64,000 nt of DNA from Rhodospirillaceae bacterium (lineage in GTDB: Bacteria; Pseudomonadota; Alphaproteobacteria; Rhodospirillales; UBA2165), in the NCBI GenBank assembly GCA_947467145.1, contig CANIGJ010000019.1, positions 1 to 64,000 on the forward strand, in the 5' to 3' direction. The position numbers and the translations under genes were made by a program. The notes beneath the pieces were generated by a model. The model was not told where the DNA came from, made no database searches, and was given only the letters and a program-made list of their open reading frames with translations. Shown one piece after another: positions 36,951-47,296 of the stretch; positions within the stretch are counted from its first letter, which is position 1; the number at the start of each line of letters is the position of its first letter.

Positions 36951-38063
36951 ATGGATACGCGCGCTGCCGTCGCCACTGCGGCGGGTAAACCGCTCTCGAT
37001 CGAAACGGTGCAACTCGATGGACCCAAGGACGGCGAAGTTCTGGTCGAAATCAAGGCGACGGGCGTGTGCCATACCGATGCATTCACCCTGTCGGGTGAT
37101 GATCCGGAAGGTCTATTCCCGGCCATCCTGGGCCATGAAGGCGCCGGCGTGGTGGTCGATGTCGGCAAGGGCGTGACGTCGCTGAAAAAGGGTGACCATG
37201 TCATTCCGCTCTACACGCCGGAATGCCGCCAGTGCAAATCGTGCCGCTCCGGGCGCACCAATTTATGCACCGCGATCCGCACGACCCAGGGCCAAGGCGT
37301 CATGCCGGACGGCACGTCGCGCTTCTCGCTCGGGCGCGAAAAAATCCACCATTACATGGGCACATCAACGTTTTCGAATTTTACCGTCCTGCCCGAGATC
37401 GCGGTCGCGAAGATTCGTGAAGACGCACCGTTCGACAAGGTCTGCTATATCGGCTGCGGCGTGACCACTGGCATCGGCGCGGTGATCAACACAGCCAAGG
37501 TGCGCCCAGGATCGAACGTCGCCGTATTCGGCTTGGGCGGCATCGGCCTCAATGTCATCCAAGGGGCCCGCATGGTCGGCGCCGATCGGATCATCGGCAT
37601 CGATCTCAATCCCGCCAAACGTCCGCTCGCCGAAAAGTTCGGCATGACCGACTTCATCAATCCGAACGATGTCGGCATGGACAATGTCGTCAACGCGATC
37701 GTCAATCTCACCGACGGCGGGGTGGACTATTCCTTCGAATGCGTCGGCAATGTGAAGATCATGCGTCAGGCGCTCGAATGCTGTCATCGCGGTTGGGGCG
37801 AAAGTATCGTCATCGGGGTCGCCGGCGCCGGCCAGGAAATCGCGACCCGGCCGTTTCAATTGGTCACCGGCCGCGTGTGGCGCGGCAGTGCCTTTGGCGG
37901 CGCGAAAGGGCGCAGCGACGTGCCGCGCATTGTCGATTGGTATATGTCGGGCAAGATCAATATTGACGACCTGATCACCCATACGATGCCCTTGAACGAC
38001 ATCAATAAAGCCTTCGATTTGATGCATAATGGCGAATCGATTCGCGGCGTCGTGACCTTTTAA
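36951..38063 (+). CDS. S-(hydroxymethyl)glutathione dehydrogenase / class III alcohol dehydrogenase
   Basis: A 370-residue zinc alcohol dehydrogenase that oxidises the glutathione-formaldehyde adduct. Catalytic-zinc residues lie in [18 protein letters not shown] and [11 protein letters not shown]; the structural-zinc cluster is [16 protein letters not shown]; the NAD site is [15 protein letters not shown] with a discriminating Asp in GIDLN. Class III features ([20 protein letters not shown]) are clear. A ribosome binding site AGGAG precedes the ATG by about 7 bases. Confidence 0.96.
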   Translation: MDTRAAVATAAGKPLSIETVQLDGPKDGEVLVEIKATGVCHTDAFTLSGDDPEGLFPAILGHEGAGVVVDVGKGVTSLKKGDHVIPLYTPECRQCKSCRSGRTNLCTAIRTTQGQGVMPDGTSRFSLGREKIHHYMGTSTFSNFTVLPEIAVAKIREDAPFDKVCYIGCGVTTGIGAVINTAKVRPGSNVAVFGLGGIGLNVIQGARMVGADRIIGIDLNPAKRPLAEKFGMTDFINPNDVGMDNVVNAIVNLTDGGVDYSFECVGNVKIMRQALECCHRGWGESIVIGVAGAGQEIATRPFQLVTGRVWRGSAFGGAKGRSDVPRIVDWYMSGKINIDDLITHTMPLNDINKAFDLMHNGESIRGVVTF

Positions 38064-38189
38064 ACACATTTATGTGAAGTCTTGTGATCAATTAGACACT
38101 TGCCGCCAAAACACCCAAATGTGATTATCTGGCCATCAACTAGAAATTCAGGACATCCCCAGGGGGATGAGCGAGAGAAGGGGAAGCGA

Positions 38190-38708
38190 GTGAGAAGCTT
38201 CGTTAGGGGGACTATCGTCGCCGGCGTTGCCGCGACGGCTCTGATTTCGACTGCTGCATCCGCAACCGACGTTTCTATTTCCGCGACCGAACGTGCATCG
38301 CTTGAGATGCGTGTGATGCAATCCGAATTGATGGTTGCGGCCTTGGCCTGCTCCTCGTCGGCCAATTACAACGCCTTCGTCACGCGTTACAAAAACGAAC
38401 TAACCAATTACGGCAAGACGATGCAGGACCTGTTCAAGCGGGTCCATGGCGGCAACGCGTTCAGCCAGATCAATTCGTTCGTGACGCGCGTTGCCAACGA
38501 AGCGTCGCTTAAGATGGCGCAGAACAGTCACTTCTGCGAAGACGCCGGCCAGATGTTCGAAACGCTGCTGCAAAGCGGCACGAGCGGCGGCATGGCAGCG
38601 CTCGACACCAGCCGCAATCGTTATCGCTGCATGCCGATCACTGGCTTCGCGGCGTCCAATTGCGCGATGGAAGCGAACACCGCATCGGCCGAGCCAGACA
38701 AGCGCTAA
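38190..38708 (+). CDS. Secreted hypothetical protein with conserved cysteines
   Basis: A 172-residue exported protein. GTG at 38190 follows GGGGAAG and yields a clean signal peptide (VRSFVRGTIVAGVAATALISTAASA). The mature part is helical with cysteines in ALACSSSANYNAF, SHFCEDAG, RYRCMPIT and NCAME, probably two disulfides. The core (LEMRVMQSELMVAALAC) recurs in hypothetical proteins of related bacteria as far as I recall, without known function. It ends at a strong terminator. Confidence 0.75.
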   Translation: MRSFVRGTIVAGVAATALISTAASATDVSISATERASLEMRVMQSELMVAALACSSSANYNAFVTRYKNELTNYGKTMQDLFKRVHGGNAFSQINSFVTRVANEASLKMAQNSHFCEDAGQMFETLLQSGTSGGMAALDTSRNRYRCMPITGFAASNCAMEANTASAEPDKR

Positions 38709-38730
38709 CGCGCCACACCAATCGGATACG

Positions 38731-38759
38731 AAAAAGCCGGGCGATTGCCCGGCTTTTTT
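38731..38759 (+). terminator. Strong intrinsic terminator
   Basis: AAAAAGCCGGGC and GCCCGGCTTTTT form a 12-bp stem with a GATT loop and a built-in T run, 22 bases after the secreted-protein stop. Confidence 0.9.
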
Positions 38760-38802
38760 ATTGTCCGCACGGCGGTCGTGCGATGCGGTGTGCGCAAAGA
38801 AA

Positions 38803-38830
38803 AACGGCGCGGTCCAAAGACCGCGCCGTT
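38803..38830 (-). terminator. Intrinsic terminator of the OmpA-family gene
   Basis: AACGGCGCGGTC/GACCGCGCCGTT is a 12-bp perfect stem with a four-base loop; on the minus strand it is followed by TTTTCTTTG. It lies 24 bases after the OmpA stop. Confidence 0.85.
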
Positions 38831-38854
38831 CTTTATTCTTATTGAGATCAGGCC

Positions 38855-39931
38855 TTAGCGGAGGACGATCTCGACGCGGCGGTTCTGCGGCTCGCGCACA
38901 CCGTCGGCGGTCTGAACCAGGGGCTGCGTTTCGCCCTTGGCCGAGATCGTGATGGCGTTGGCGGGGACGCCCTGCGCGACCAGTTCGGCGCGGACCGCTT
39001 CGGCGCGGCGCTGCGAGATCTTCTGGTTGTAGGCAGGCGTACCGGAGCGGTCGGCGTGGCCGGTCGCTTCGATGCGGGTCACACCTTGCGAGTTCTTGAA
39101 GCCGGCGGCGGCCTGACGGACGACGGTCTGCGCGTCGGTCTTCAGGTCGGCCTTATCGAAATCGAAGAACACGATGTAGTTACGCGCCGGAGCCGGAGCG
39201 GCAACGGGGGCCGGAGCGGGCGCCGGGGCCGGAGCGGCCATCGGAGCCGGAGCAGCGGCAGCCATCGGAGCGGCCTTCGCGGGCGCACCGAAGAACCAAC
39301 GCAAGCCGACCATGACGCGGTGTTCGGCGAAATCGCTTTCCACGTTCACGTTCTGCGACGTACGGAATTCGGCGTCGCCCGTCTTGAAGTAGCGATAGTC
39401 GGCGAACATGCCGAGATTGTCGGTGAGCTGATAGCCGAGGCCCGCGATGCCTTGCGCGGCCCAGGTCCAATCGTCGTCGTCGGACGTGACGCGCGTGCCG
39501 GAGAAGGTCGCACCCGAGTCACGCGACACATTCGTCGCACCGAAGCCGCCACCGATATACGGGGTGAAACGGCCGAGGCCGGGGAAATCGTACAGCAGGT
39601 TGAGCATGCCGCTGGTCTTCGACACGTCGCCCGACGGGTTGGTGCCGCCGCTGACTTTGTCGAGGTCGTTCTTGCCGTAGCTGAGTTCGACTTCCGAACG
39701 CAGGTTGTTCGAATAGCCATAACCGAGCGTCAGCGCGCCGCCCCAGCCGTTGTCGAATTCGGCGTTGGGCTTCGCGGTCCCGAGACCGCCAACTTCACCA
39801 TCTTCATGGAAGTTGCCGAACAAACCGCCACCAAGATAAAGGCCCTTGGGCTGCGTGATGTCCTGAGCGAAGGCCGTCGAGCTGACAGCGAGCGCGGCGA
39901 GGAAGGCGAAACTGGAAACCGAATGACGCAT
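38855..39931 (-). CDS. OmpA-family outer-membrane protein (8-stranded barrel plus peptidoglycan-binding domain)
   Basis: A 358-residue protein: signal peptide (1-22, ending AFAQ), an OmpA-like beta-barrel (about 25-215; NGWGGALTLGYGYSNNLRSEVELSYG, split across strands, ending in GLRWFF), an Ala/Pro-rich hinge (about 218-250), and an OmpA C-terminal domain (about 252-358) with FFDFDKADL, GHADRSGTPAYNQKISQRRAEAV and EPQNRRVEIVLR. It anchors the outer membrane to peptidoglycan. Monocistronic, bounded by a terminator and tRNA-Gly. Confidence 0.95.
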   Translation of the reverse strand: MRHSVSSFAFLAALAVSSTAFAQDITQPKGLYLGGGLFGNFHEDGEVGGLGTAKPNAEFDNGWGGALTLGYGYSNNLRSEVELSYGKNDLDKVSGGTNPSGDVSKTSGMLNLLYDFPGLGRFTPYIGGGFGATNVSRDSGATFSGTRVTSDDDDWTWAAQGIAGLGYQLTDNLGMFADYRYFKTGDAEFRTSQNVNVESDFAEHRVMVGLRWFFGAPAKAAPMAAAAPAPMAAPAPAPAPAPVAAPAPARNYIVFFDFDKADLKTDAQTVVRQAAAGFKNSQGVTRIEATGHADRSGTPAYNQKISQRRAEAVRAELVAQGVPANAITISAKGETQPLVQTADGVREPQNRRVEIVLR

Positions 39932-40137
39932 GATTTTGATGCCTTTGTTTTGCGGCGTTGGTTCATGGCTGCGATTCGCGTCACACTAAGTGAAGACGAC
40001 GGATTTCTCAAGGAAACCGTGGTCATATTAGTTAAAATGCGCGGCCATGTTGCCCGTCTGCAACACTCACGATGATGTGATTGGCCGTTGGGAATAGCCT
40101 AAATCCGGTCAACGCTGGAATAGGGGGCGGCGGGGCG

Positions 40138-40211
40138 TGGAGCGGGTGAAGGGAATCGAACCCTCGTCGTAAGCTTGGGAAGCTTCTGCTCTACCATTGA
40201 GCTACACCCGC
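40138..40211 (-). tRNA. tRNA-Gly (anticodon CCC)
   Basis: On the minus strand GCGGGTG...CACCCGC form the acceptor stem, TGG at 40138-40140 encodes CCA. Anticodon loop TTCCCAA gives CCC (codon GGG). D-arm GCTC/GAGC and the TTCGATT T-loop are intact. Confidence 0.95.
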
Positions 40212-40425
40212 AGCGGCCCCCAGTATGTGATGGCCGTTTCCCTCATACTGGATCGTTAACCCGCGTTCAAGGAGTTGGGCCGATTATGGGCGCTGCCCTG
40301 GATGCGCGCGCGCGCATCCGTGGGGTTCTGCGCGCTTTTCTCCGGCGGGACAAAGGTGCTAGAAAATCGACCCGCCGATGTCGGAAACGCGCAAAAGACT
40401 GTTTGGAGCACGCCCAGGGGCTGCC

Positions 40426-40842
40426 ATGAAAAAGGACCGCAACAAGCCCGTCTATTCGGAGACGACGTCCTCGATCAAGGTGTCGGTGGATCCCGTGTAT
40501 CTCGACGATCAGTCGGATCCCGAGGATTTCCACTATGTCTGGGCCTATCACGTGAAAATCGAGAATTTGGGCGCGGATACCGTCCAATTGCTCCGCCGCC
40601 ATTGGAATATCACCGATTCCAAGGGGCGGACCCAGGAAGTGCGCGGCGAAGGCGTGGTCGGCGAGCAGCCTACCTTGAAGCCCGGCGAAAGCTACGAATA
40701 TACCAGTGGGGCGCCGCTTTCGACGCCGTCCGGCTTTATGGTCGGCACCTATCAGATGGTGACCCGTGAGGGGCAGCATTTTTCGGTGGCGATCCCGGCC
40801 TTTTCGCTCGATTCGCCTTATGACGTTCGGGTGATGAACTAA
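40426..40842 (+). CDS. apaG: ApaG family protein
   Basis: A 138-residue immunoglobulin-like (FN3-type) protein. Family blocks: [63 protein letters not shown] and [12 protein letters not shown]. ApaG is linked to cobalt/magnesium homeostasis and has been reported to bind pyrophosphate; exact role unsettled. The ATG at 40426 gives the usual family length; an ATG at 40378 would add 16 residues. Confidence 0.93.
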   Translation: MKKDRNKPVYSETTSSIKVSVDPVYLDDQSDPEDFHYVWAYHVKIENLGADTVQLLRRHWNITDSKGRTQEVRGEGVVGEQPTLKPGESYEYTSGAPLSTPSGFMVGTYQMVTREGQHFSVAIPAFSLDSPYDVRVMN

Positions 40843-40916
40843 AGGCCGATCTGATCCGTATAAAAAAAGCTGGCAGCGCAAAATCGCCTCGCCGGTTGTT
40901 CGACGGAGGTCTAATC

Positions 40917-41546
40917 GTGAATAAGCAGACAAAGCGGACGCGGTCCGAAGCGGCCAAGCAATCGGTCAATCGACCGTCGCGGGAGGAAGCCGAGGACGCT
41001 GTGCGCACCTTGCTGCGCTGGGCCGGCGACGATCCCAACCGCCAGGGTCTGCTCGAAACGCCGTCGCGCGTCGTGCGCGCCTACGAGGAATGGTTCCACG
41101 GCTATCTCGAAGACCCCTACGAGTTGTTGCAGAAGACCTTTGAGGAAACCGAAGGCTACGACGAGATGGTGGTGCTGAAGGAAATCCCCTTCTCGTCGCA
41201 TTGCGAACACCACATGGCGCCGATCATCGGCCAGGCGCATGTTGCGTACCTGCCGACCAACAAGGTCGTCGGCATCTCCAAGCTGGCGCGTCTGGTCGAA
41301 GTTTATGCCAAGCGTTTGCAGATCCAGGAAAAGATGACATCCGAAATCGCCAACGCGCTGCAGGATATCTTGCAGCCCAAAGGTGTGGCCGTCGTCATTG
41401 AGGCGTCGCACGAATGCATCACGACGCGGGGCGTCAACAAGCTCGCCGTCAATATGGTGACCAGCCGCATGCTCGGCGCGTTCCGCGACAATTCATCGAC
41501 GCGGCGCGAATTCCTCGCCGTCATCGGGAATCCCGCCAATCGTTAG
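40917..41546 (+). CDS. folE: GTP cyclohydrolase I
   Basis: A 209-residue FolE converting GTP to dihydroneopterin triphosphate, first step of folate synthesis. Zinc ligands: Cys and His in [10 protein letters not shown] and Cys in [31 protein letters not shown] is the conserved helix. GTG at 40917 preceded by GGAGG with a 7-base spacing is the start; a frame-compatible codon 21 bases upstream lacks a site. argE begins immediately after the stop. Confidence 0.96.
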   Translation: MNKQTKRTRSEAAKQSVNRPSREEAEDAVRTLLRWAGDDPNRQGLLETPSRVVRAYEEWFHGYLEDPYELLQKTFEETEGYDEMVVLKEIPFSSHCEHHMAPIIGQAHVAYLPTNKVVGISKLARLVEVYAKRLQIQEKMTSEIANALQDILQPKGVAVVIEASHECITTRGVNKLAVNMVTSRMLGAFRDNSSTRREFLAVIGNPANR

Positions 41547-41547
41547 C

Positions 41548-42702
41548 ATGACGACGGAGGAGATGCTGTCGCATCTCGTCGCGTTTGACACCATCTCGGA
41601 CCGTTCCAATCGCGCCTTCATCGATTTCATCGCCGACTATCTCGATGGGTTCGGGATCGTATCGTCGATCGGCGAGGATGCGTCCGGGACCAAGGCCGAC
41701 TTGATCGCCACGATCGGACCGTTGGCGCCCGGCGGTATCATCCTGTCCGGTCATACCGATGTGGTGCCGACGGCGGGCCAAGCCTGGACGAGCGATCCGT
41801 TCGAGTTGGTGGCGCGGGGCGACAAGCTTTATGGGCGCGGTGCCGCCGACATGAAGGGCTTCATCGCCGTCGCACTCGCGCTGGTGCCGGAGTTCCTGTC
41901 GCGTCCGCTACTCCGTCCGCTGCATCTGGTCTTCAGCTACGATGAAGAAGTCGGCTGTTTAGGCACGCCCTCTTTGATCGCACGTTATGTGCGCGATTTT
42001 CCGCAAGCCGCGGCCGCCATCGTGGGCGAGCCCACCGGCATGCGCATCGCTAACGCGCACAAAGGTGTGTCGGTCTATCGCACGCGCATCACCGGCAAGC
42101 CGGGTCATTCGTCCAATCCCGGCGTCGGCGTGAATGCGATCCAGACGGCGGCCGAATGCATCGGCTACCTGATGGACGAGGCCGAAGCCTTCAAGACCAA
42201 GGGCCGCAAGGATGCGCGCTTTGATCCGCCGCACGCGACCGTCAGCATCGGCCAGATCGCCGGCGGTACCGCGATGAACATCATCGCCGGCGAATGCGAA
42301 TTCGTGTGGGATTGCCGCTCCGTCGCTGCCGCCGAAGCCGCCGACCTCGAAGCGCGCTTCGACGATCATTGCGCGCTCGACCTCGTGCCGGTCATGCGCG
42401 AGCGCGCACCGGGCGCCGCCATCAAGACTCATCGTCACGCCTGTGTGCCGCCGCTCACTGCCGATCCGAAAAATCCGGCCGAGGCGCTGGCGCGGCAATT
42501 GACCGGCCAGAACGATGCGGTGGTCAGTTCCTTCGCCGCCGAAGCCGGCATGTTCCAGCAGGCCGGCATCCCGGCGATCCTGTGCGGACCGGGCGAGATC
42601 GCCCAGGCCCATCAGCCCGATGAGTTCGTCACGCGCGATCAGTTGGCGATCTGCGAGGAGTTTTTAGGTGCGCTAGGTGGCTGGGCGGCGAAGCCGGCTT
42701 AG
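41548..42702 (+). CDS. argE: Acetylornithine deacetylase
   Basis: A 384-residue M20-family zinc deacylase forming ornithine from N-acetylornithine. Metal ligands: His in LSGHTDVVPTAGQ, Asp in GRGAADMKGF, Glu-Glu in YDEEVGCLG and Glu in VGEPTGMRIANAHKG. The dimerisation domain includes GKPGHSSNPGVGVNAI. One base separates it from folE. argF and argD are a few kilobases downstream on the other strand. Confidence 0.93.
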   Translation: MTTEEMLSHLVAFDTISDRSNRAFIDFIADYLDGFGIVSSIGEDASGTKADLIATIGPLAPGGIILSGHTDVVPTAGQAWTSDPFELVARGDKLYGRGAADMKGFIAVALALVPEFLSRPLLRPLHLVFSYDEEVGCLGTPSLIARYVRDFPQAAAAIVGEPTGMRIANAHKGVSVYRTRITGKPGHSSNPGVGVNAIQTAAECIGYLMDEAEAFKTKGRKDARFDPPHATVSIGQIAGGTAMNIIAGECEFVWDCRSVAAAEAADLEARFDDHCALDLVPVMRERAPGAAIKTHRHACVPPLTADPKNPAEALARQLTGQNDAVVSSFAAEAGMFQQAGIPAILCGPGEIAQAHQPDEFVTRDQLAICEEFLGALGGWAAKPA

Positions 42703-42704
42703 GT

Positions 42705-43304
42705 CTATTGAACGAAGTCGCGCAGATACGAACGGATGTTGCGTTCCATCTCGGCGTTGAATTCCGCCATCAGCTTTTCGGTCAGGTCGTACATGACCTT
42801 GCGCCGTTCGACCAAGGTCGAATCCTCGCGCACTGTGGCGGAATGCTGCGCGCGCGCCTCGACATTGCCGCTACGCCCGGTGCGGTCGCGGATCGTCAGG
42901 GTCGCTTCGACGCGGGCGTCATAGCGGTTGCCGAGTTCCTGCTTGAACAAGCCGGTGAAGCCGGTATCCGTTTTGAGCGGCTGGCTCGTCGCCTCGGCGC
43001 GGATGATGGTGAAGGTTGCCGTCGCACCCGAGGTGCCGGACCCGCGTGCCACCAGGCGATCGCGCGCCCAATTGCGCAGCGCCGTTTCCGGCGGGGTCGG
43101 GAATTGAAAGGCGACATTTTCGCCCGCACCCGGCGACAGCATGTTGGCTTCGACCTTGATGTCGTTCGCCAGCAACTGAATCTGCGGCAGATGACGGAAG
43201 GTCATCTCCGCGAACTCCTTGTTCGTCGGTGGCGACGAACAGCCCGCCAAGCTAACGGTGAGGACAAGGGTGAAGAACAGCGCGGGGCGAAGGAAGTTCA
43301 GCAT
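42705..43304 (-). CDS. Hypothetical lipoprotein
   Basis: A 199-residue (from MLNFLRP) lipoprotein with lipobox SLAGC. The mature part is mixed alpha/beta and ends in a long amphipathic helix (DLTEKLMAEFNAEMERNIRSYL). No known domain is recognised; the shape recalls small outer-membrane lipoproteins with a domain such as PqiC or LptE-like, but this is speculative. A longer start (43319) is possible. It ends two bases from argE, convergently. Confidence 0.75.
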   Translation of the reverse strand: MLNFLRPALFFTLVLTVSLAGCSSPPTNKEFAEMTFRHLPQIQLLANDIKVEANMLSPGAGENVAFQFPTPPETALRNWARDRLVARGSGTSGATATFTIIRAEATSQPLKTDTGFTGLFKQELGNRYDARVEATLTIRDRTGRSGNVEARAQHSATVREDSTLVERRKVMYDLTEKLMAEFNAEMERNIRSYLRDFVQ

Positions 43305-43382
43305 GCCGAAGGATGGCATGGGTCGGGGCGCGCGTACAAGGAGCGCAACTGAGGCATTTTTGTGACGGAAACGTGGGAGTCG

Positions 43383-44300
43383 CTAGTTGGCGGGCCGCAA
43401 TGCGGCCAATTGGTCGTCGTCGAACGTATAGTCGGTGCGGCAGAACTCACAGGTCGCGACGATCAGCCCGGCGTCGGTCTTCATGTCTTTAAGGTCGTCG
43501 GCCGAGAAGGACGCGAGCGTATTGGCGACGCGGTCGCGCGAGCAGCGGCAGTGGAAACGCAGCGGCCGGCCTTCGAATACCCGCACGCCGGTTTCGTGAT
43601 AGAGGCGGTAGAGCAGTTGGTCGGTCGGGATATCGGCATCGAGCAGTTCGTCGGCGCTCATCGATTTCATCAGCACGACGGCATTGCGCCATTTTTCGTC
43701 GTCTTCTTCCGGATCGACGATCGAGCGCTCGGGGCGCGGCAGGCGTTGCAGCATGAGGGCGGCGGCGCGCGCATCGCGTCCGTTGCCGCCGGGCTCGGCG
43801 GCCAGCATGATTTCGGTCTCGAGCTGCTCGGACTGACGGAAATAGGTATTGGCGCAATCGGTCAGTGATTCGCCTTCGATCGCGGTGATGCCTTGATAGC
43901 GCGTTGTATCCGGCCCCTGATCGACAGTGAAGGCGATATGGCCGGTCCCCAGCAATTCGGCGATTGTGGCGTCGCCCGCATCGTCGATGTCCTCCGCGTT
44001 ATAGCGCGCATAGGCCCGCATGCCGCCGCTGCTTTGCACATCGGCCATGATCATACGGATCGGGCCGTTGCTCGACGTCTGGATGACGAAGGTACCCTCG
44101 TATTTCAGCGACGTGGAGAGTGCGGCGGCCAACGCCAGCAGTTCGCCCAGCAGGCGGGCGACGATCGGCGGATAGTCATGCGGTGCCAGAATGTCGCCAT
44201 AGGCGACGCCGAGACGCACCAGCTTGCCGCGCACGTCGCAGCCTTCGAGCTGAAACGGACGGACGATGCTGGGAAAGATGGGGGATGCCGACGCGGTCAT
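43383..44300 (-). CDS. hslO: Redox-regulated chaperone Hsp33
   Basis: A 305-residue holdase activated by oxidation. The C-terminal zinc switch has CRC (FHCRCSRDR) and CEFC (VATCEFCRTDY), i.e. CxC and CxxC. ATG at 44300 is preferred over a TTG two codons upstream. The order argD-argF-(GFA protein)-hslO resembles the argF-hslO linkage of other alphaproteobacteria. Confidence 0.95.
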   Translation of the reverse strand: MTASASPIFPSIVRPFQLEGCDVRGKLVRLGVAYGDILAPHDYPPIVARLLGELLALAAALSTSLKYEGTFVIQTSSNGPIRMIMADVQSSGGMRAYARYNAEDIDDAGDATIAELLGTGHIAFTVDQGPDTTRYQGITAIEGESLTDCANTYFRQSEQLETEIMLAAEPGGNGRDARAAALMLQRLPRPERSIVDPEEDDEKWRNAVVLMKSMSADELLDADIPTDQLLYRLYHETGVRVFEGRPLRFHCRCSRDRVANTLASFSADDLKDMKTDAGLIVATCEFCRTDYTFDDDQLAALRPAN

Positions 44301-44373
44301 GGGCAATCATATAGATCGTCGGCACCCAGGGTAAAGGGTCCCCAGGACGGACGACCAGAAAACCGCGCGTCGT

Positions 44374-44721
44374 TCAGAAGCTTTTGCCGTCGAACGGCGT
44401 GATCTTGAGCGTGTCGAAATCGATATTGTCGAGGCAACGCACATTAACCGCGGCCATGGGGTTGCCTCTGGGATCGGTGCCTTCGCTGAACGGTGCCACG
44501 CCACAGGTGGAGCAGAAATGATGCTCAAGCCGGTGGGTGTTGAACGTGTAGGTCGACAGATCGTCGACCTCGGTTTCAAGGGTGAAGTTGTCGCGTGGCA
44601 CGAACCATAACAAGCCGCCGCGCCGCCGGCACAGCGAGCAATTGCAATCGATCACCTGACCGATGGTGCCTTCGGCAGTGAACTTGATGGCGCCGCAATG
44701 GCAGCTTCCGTGATAGGTCAT
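44374..44721 (-). CDS. GFA-family (glutathione-dependent formaldehyde-activating-like) zinc protein
   Basis: A 115-residue Mss4-like fold protein with zinc-binding cysteines in SCHCGAIKF, DCNCSLCRRRGG and HHFCSTCGVAPF. These fit the GFA/CENP-V family. Whether it acts on S-hydroxymethylglutathione is unknown; the class III dehydrogenase elsewhere in the window deals with the same adduct, but most GFA relatives have unproven roles. It is 27 bases downstream of argF. Confidence 0.9.
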   Translation of the reverse strand: MTYHGSCHCGAIKFTAEGTIGQVIDCNCSLCRRRGGLLWFVPRDNFTLETEVDDLSTYTFNTHRLEHHFCSTCGVAPFSEGTDPRGNPMAAVNVRCLDNIDFDTLKITPFDGKSF

Positions 44722-44748
44722 GGCAATCCCAACCGAAGAGTCTTCGGC

Positions 44749-45657
44749 TTAGTTCCCGTTCATACACCAGGCGAGGATGCCTTTCTGGGCATGCAGGCGG
44801 TTTTCCGCCTCGTCCCACACGACCGACTGCGGCCCGTCGATCACGTCATCGGACACTTCCTGGCCGCGATGGGCGGGCAGGCAATGCATGAAGACCGCGT
44901 TCTTGCGCGCCTGACGCATCAGGCGGGCGTTGACCTGATAGGGTGTCAGCGCACGCAGACGGCGCGCCGTCTGGTCCTCGTCGCCCATCGAAATCCAGGT
45001 ATCGGTGACGATGCAGTCGGCGCCCTTGGCGGCTTCCATCGGATCGGTGGTGGTGACGACCTCGGCACCTTCGGCGCGCGCCCACTGCACGAGCTGCGTC
45101 GGCAGCGCGTAATCGGGCGGCGTCGCCACGCGGAACGCAAAGCCGAAGCGCACGGCGGCATGCAGCCATGAGATCGCGACATTGTTGGCATCGCCGAGCC
45201 AGGCGACGGTTTTGCCTTTGATGCTGCCGCGATGTTCTTCGAAGGTCATCACATCGGCCATGATCTGGCACGGATGCGAGGCATCGGTGAGCCCGTTGAT
45301 CACCGGGATCGATGCGGATTCGGCCAGTTCGATAAGCTTATCGGGCGAATTGGTGCGCAGCATGATCGCATCGGCATAACGCGACAGCACGCGGCCGGTA
45401 TCTGCGACCGTTTCGCCGCGGCCCAATTGCGAATCGCCCGAGCTTAAGGTGATAACATGGCCGCCGAGCTGGCGCATGCCGACCTCGAACGACACGCGTG
45501 TGCGCGTCGATGCCTTCTCGAAGATCATTACGAGGGTGCGCCCGCGTAGCAGGTCGAGCTGCTTCACATTGCTTTTTTTGAACGCGATCGCGCGGTCGAG
45601 GATCTCGCGGAGCGTCTCCGACGGGAACAGATGAATATCCAAGAAATGATTGGTCAT
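44749..45657 (-). CDS. argF: Ornithine carbamoyltransferase
   Basis: A 302-residue transcarbamylase making citrulline. The carbamoyl-phosphate loop is STRTRVSFE, further motifs [19 protein letters not shown] and [15 protein letters not shown]. It follows argD by 16 bases on the same strand, likely one operon. Full length. Confidence 0.96.
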   Translation of the reverse strand: MTNHFLDIHLFPSETLREILDRAIAFKKSNVKQLDLLRGRTLVMIFEKASTRTRVSFEVGMRQLGGHVITLSSGDSQLGRGETVADTGRVLSRYADAIMLRTNSPDKLIELAESASIPVINGLTDASHPCQIMADVMTFEEHRGSIKGKTVAWLGDANNVAISWLHAAVRFGFAFRVATPPDYALPTQLVQWARAEGAEVVTTTDPMEAAKGADCIVTDTWISMGDEDQTARRLRALTPYQVNARLMRQARKNAVFMHCLPAHRGQEVSDDVIDGPQSVVWDEAENRLHAQKGILAWCMNGN

Positions 45658-45673
45658 GCCGTGACTCCGAAAC

Positions 45674-46849
45674 TCAGGCGCGCGCGAGGTCGGCGCAGAC
45701 GCCTTCGAAGATTTTCACGGCTTCATCGACATGCGACGCATCGATAATCAACGGCGGCACGAAACGCACGACGTTGTTGCCGGCGACCACGGTCAGCAGA
45801 CCCTTGGCTTCCAGCAAACGCACGACGTCGGTGTTGACCGGTTTGTCGAACTCGATGCCGATCATCAGGCCGAGACCGCGCACGTCCTTGAGCACGCCGG
45901 GGAACTTGGCCACCAGTTTGGTCAGACGGGCTTTCAGATCGGCGCCGATCTCGCGCACATGCGCCAGGAATTTTTCGTCCATCACGTCGAGCACGGCATT
46001 GGCCGCCGCGCAGGCCATCGGGTTGCCGCCGAAGGTCGAGCCGTGCGTGCCCGGCGCCATGACGGCGGTGACGCGTTCGCTGGCAAGGCATGCCCCGATG
46101 GGGAAACCACCGCCCAGGCCTTTGGCGAGCGCCATCACGTCGGGTGCCACGCCCGAATGTTCATAGGCGAACAGCTTGCCGGTACGACCCATGCCGGTCT
46201 GCACCTCGTCGAACATCAACAAGATGCCGAATTCGTCGGCGGCGGCGCGCAGGCCCTTCAGGTATTCCGGATCGGCGGGATTGATGCCGCTTTCACCCTG
46301 TACGGGCTCGACGATGATCGCCGCCGTCTTGTCGCTGATGGCGGCGCGCAGCGCGTTCATGTTGCCGAACGGCACCTGGTCGAAATGTTCGATCGCCGGC
46401 AGGAAGCCGTCCAGATGCTTTTCGTTCCTGGACGCCGAGATGGTGTGCATCGTGCGGCCGTGGAACGAATTGGTCGCGGTCACGACGCGATAGCGGTCGG
46501 TACGGCCGTTTTTCTGATGGAAGCGGCGCACGAGCTTGAGCCCGGCCTCGACGGCTTCCGCGCCCGAATTGCAGAAGAACGCCGACGACGCGAAGCTCGC
46601 ATCGACCAAGCGTTGGGCCAGGCGCTCCTGTCCCTCAATGCGGTAGAGATTGGAGGTATGCAGCACCTTGTCGATCTGCGCATGCAGCGCGGCCGTCAGG
46701 TGCGGATGGGCATGACCCAACGACGACACGGCGACGCCGGACGCAAAGTCCAGGAATCGCTTCCCGTCTTGGGTATAAAGATAGACGCCTTCCCCGCGCT
46801 CGAACGCCAAGTCCGCCCGGGCGTAGGTCGGCATGACCGCAGTGGCCAC
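45674..46849 (-). CDS. argD: Acetylornithine aminotransferase
   Basis: A 391-residue class III PLP aminotransferase. Pyridoxal motifs: [37 protein letters not shown] and the lysine in [13 protein letters not shown] at 46849 follows GGGGAGAG by a few bases and yields [16 protein letters not shown]; an ATG five codons later (46834) is the alternative. Longer upstream frame has no support. Confidence 0.94.
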   Translation of the reverse strand: MATAVMPTYARADLAFERGEGVYLYTQDGKRFLDFASGVAVSSLGHAHPHLTAALHAQIDKVLHTSNLYRIEGQERLAQRLVDASFASSAFFCNSGAEAVEAGLKLVRRFHQKNGRTDRYRVVTATNSFHGRTMHTISASRNEKHLDGFLPAIEHFDQVPFGNMNALRAAISDKTAAIIVEPVQGESGINPADPEYLKGLRAAADEFGILLMFDEVQTGMGRTGKLFAYEHSGVAPDVMALAKGLGGGFPIGACLASERVTAVMAPGTHGSTFGGNPMACAAANAVLDVMDEKFLAHVREIGADLKARLTKLVAKFPGVLKDVRGLGLMIGIEFDKPVNTDVVRLLEAKGLLTVVAGNNVVRFVPPLIIDASHVDEAVKIFEGVCADLARA

Positions 46850-47050
46850 GACGCTCTCCCCGAAAAAAACGACGGGACGGTGCGGGTAGCGCCGTCCCGG
46901 AAAGCGCGGAAGTATCCTGATCCGACCCCCGCCTGTCAACGATCCTGTGGATAATTGGCCGTTTCCGGCCGATTCGTGCCGTTTCAAGCGATCTTTGTCG
47001 CCCGCAACGGGTTCCTTGTCAGCGCCGGGAGCGGGGATTAACCTCCGGGC

Positions 47051-47210
47051 GTTCTCGGGGCGGGGTGCAATTCCCCACCGGCGGTAAGCGTCCTGTACGG
47101 ATGCGAGCCCGCGAGCGCCTCGGCCCCACTTAGTTTGGTATGGGCCGGGGGTCAGCAGATCCGGTGCGATCCCGGAGCCGACGGTACAGTCCGGATGGAA
47201 GAGAGCCTAA
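47051..47210 (+). promoter_or_regulatory. FMN riboswitch (RFN element)
   Basis: Conserved blocks in order: GGGGCGGGGTGCAATTCCCC, then CACCGGCGGTAAGC, AGCCCGCGAGCGC, a variable stem (about 47118-47150), GGTCAGCAGATCCGGTG, CGGAGCCGACGGTACAGTCCGGATG and GGAAGAGAG. This is the six-stem FMN aptamer. It lies 87 bases upstream of ribH and should repress it when FMN is plentiful. The expression platform (47211-47296) has a GC-rich hairpin without a U-tract, so control may be translational. The sequence 46850-47050 ahead of it holds no gene. Confidence 0.93.
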
Positions 47211-47296
47211 GCCGACCGTGCGCTTGTCCTGCGCCGTCGGCGGTCCGTACGCCCCGAGCGCGTTGGTTATTTTGAGGGTCGTGACGGGTTATCATC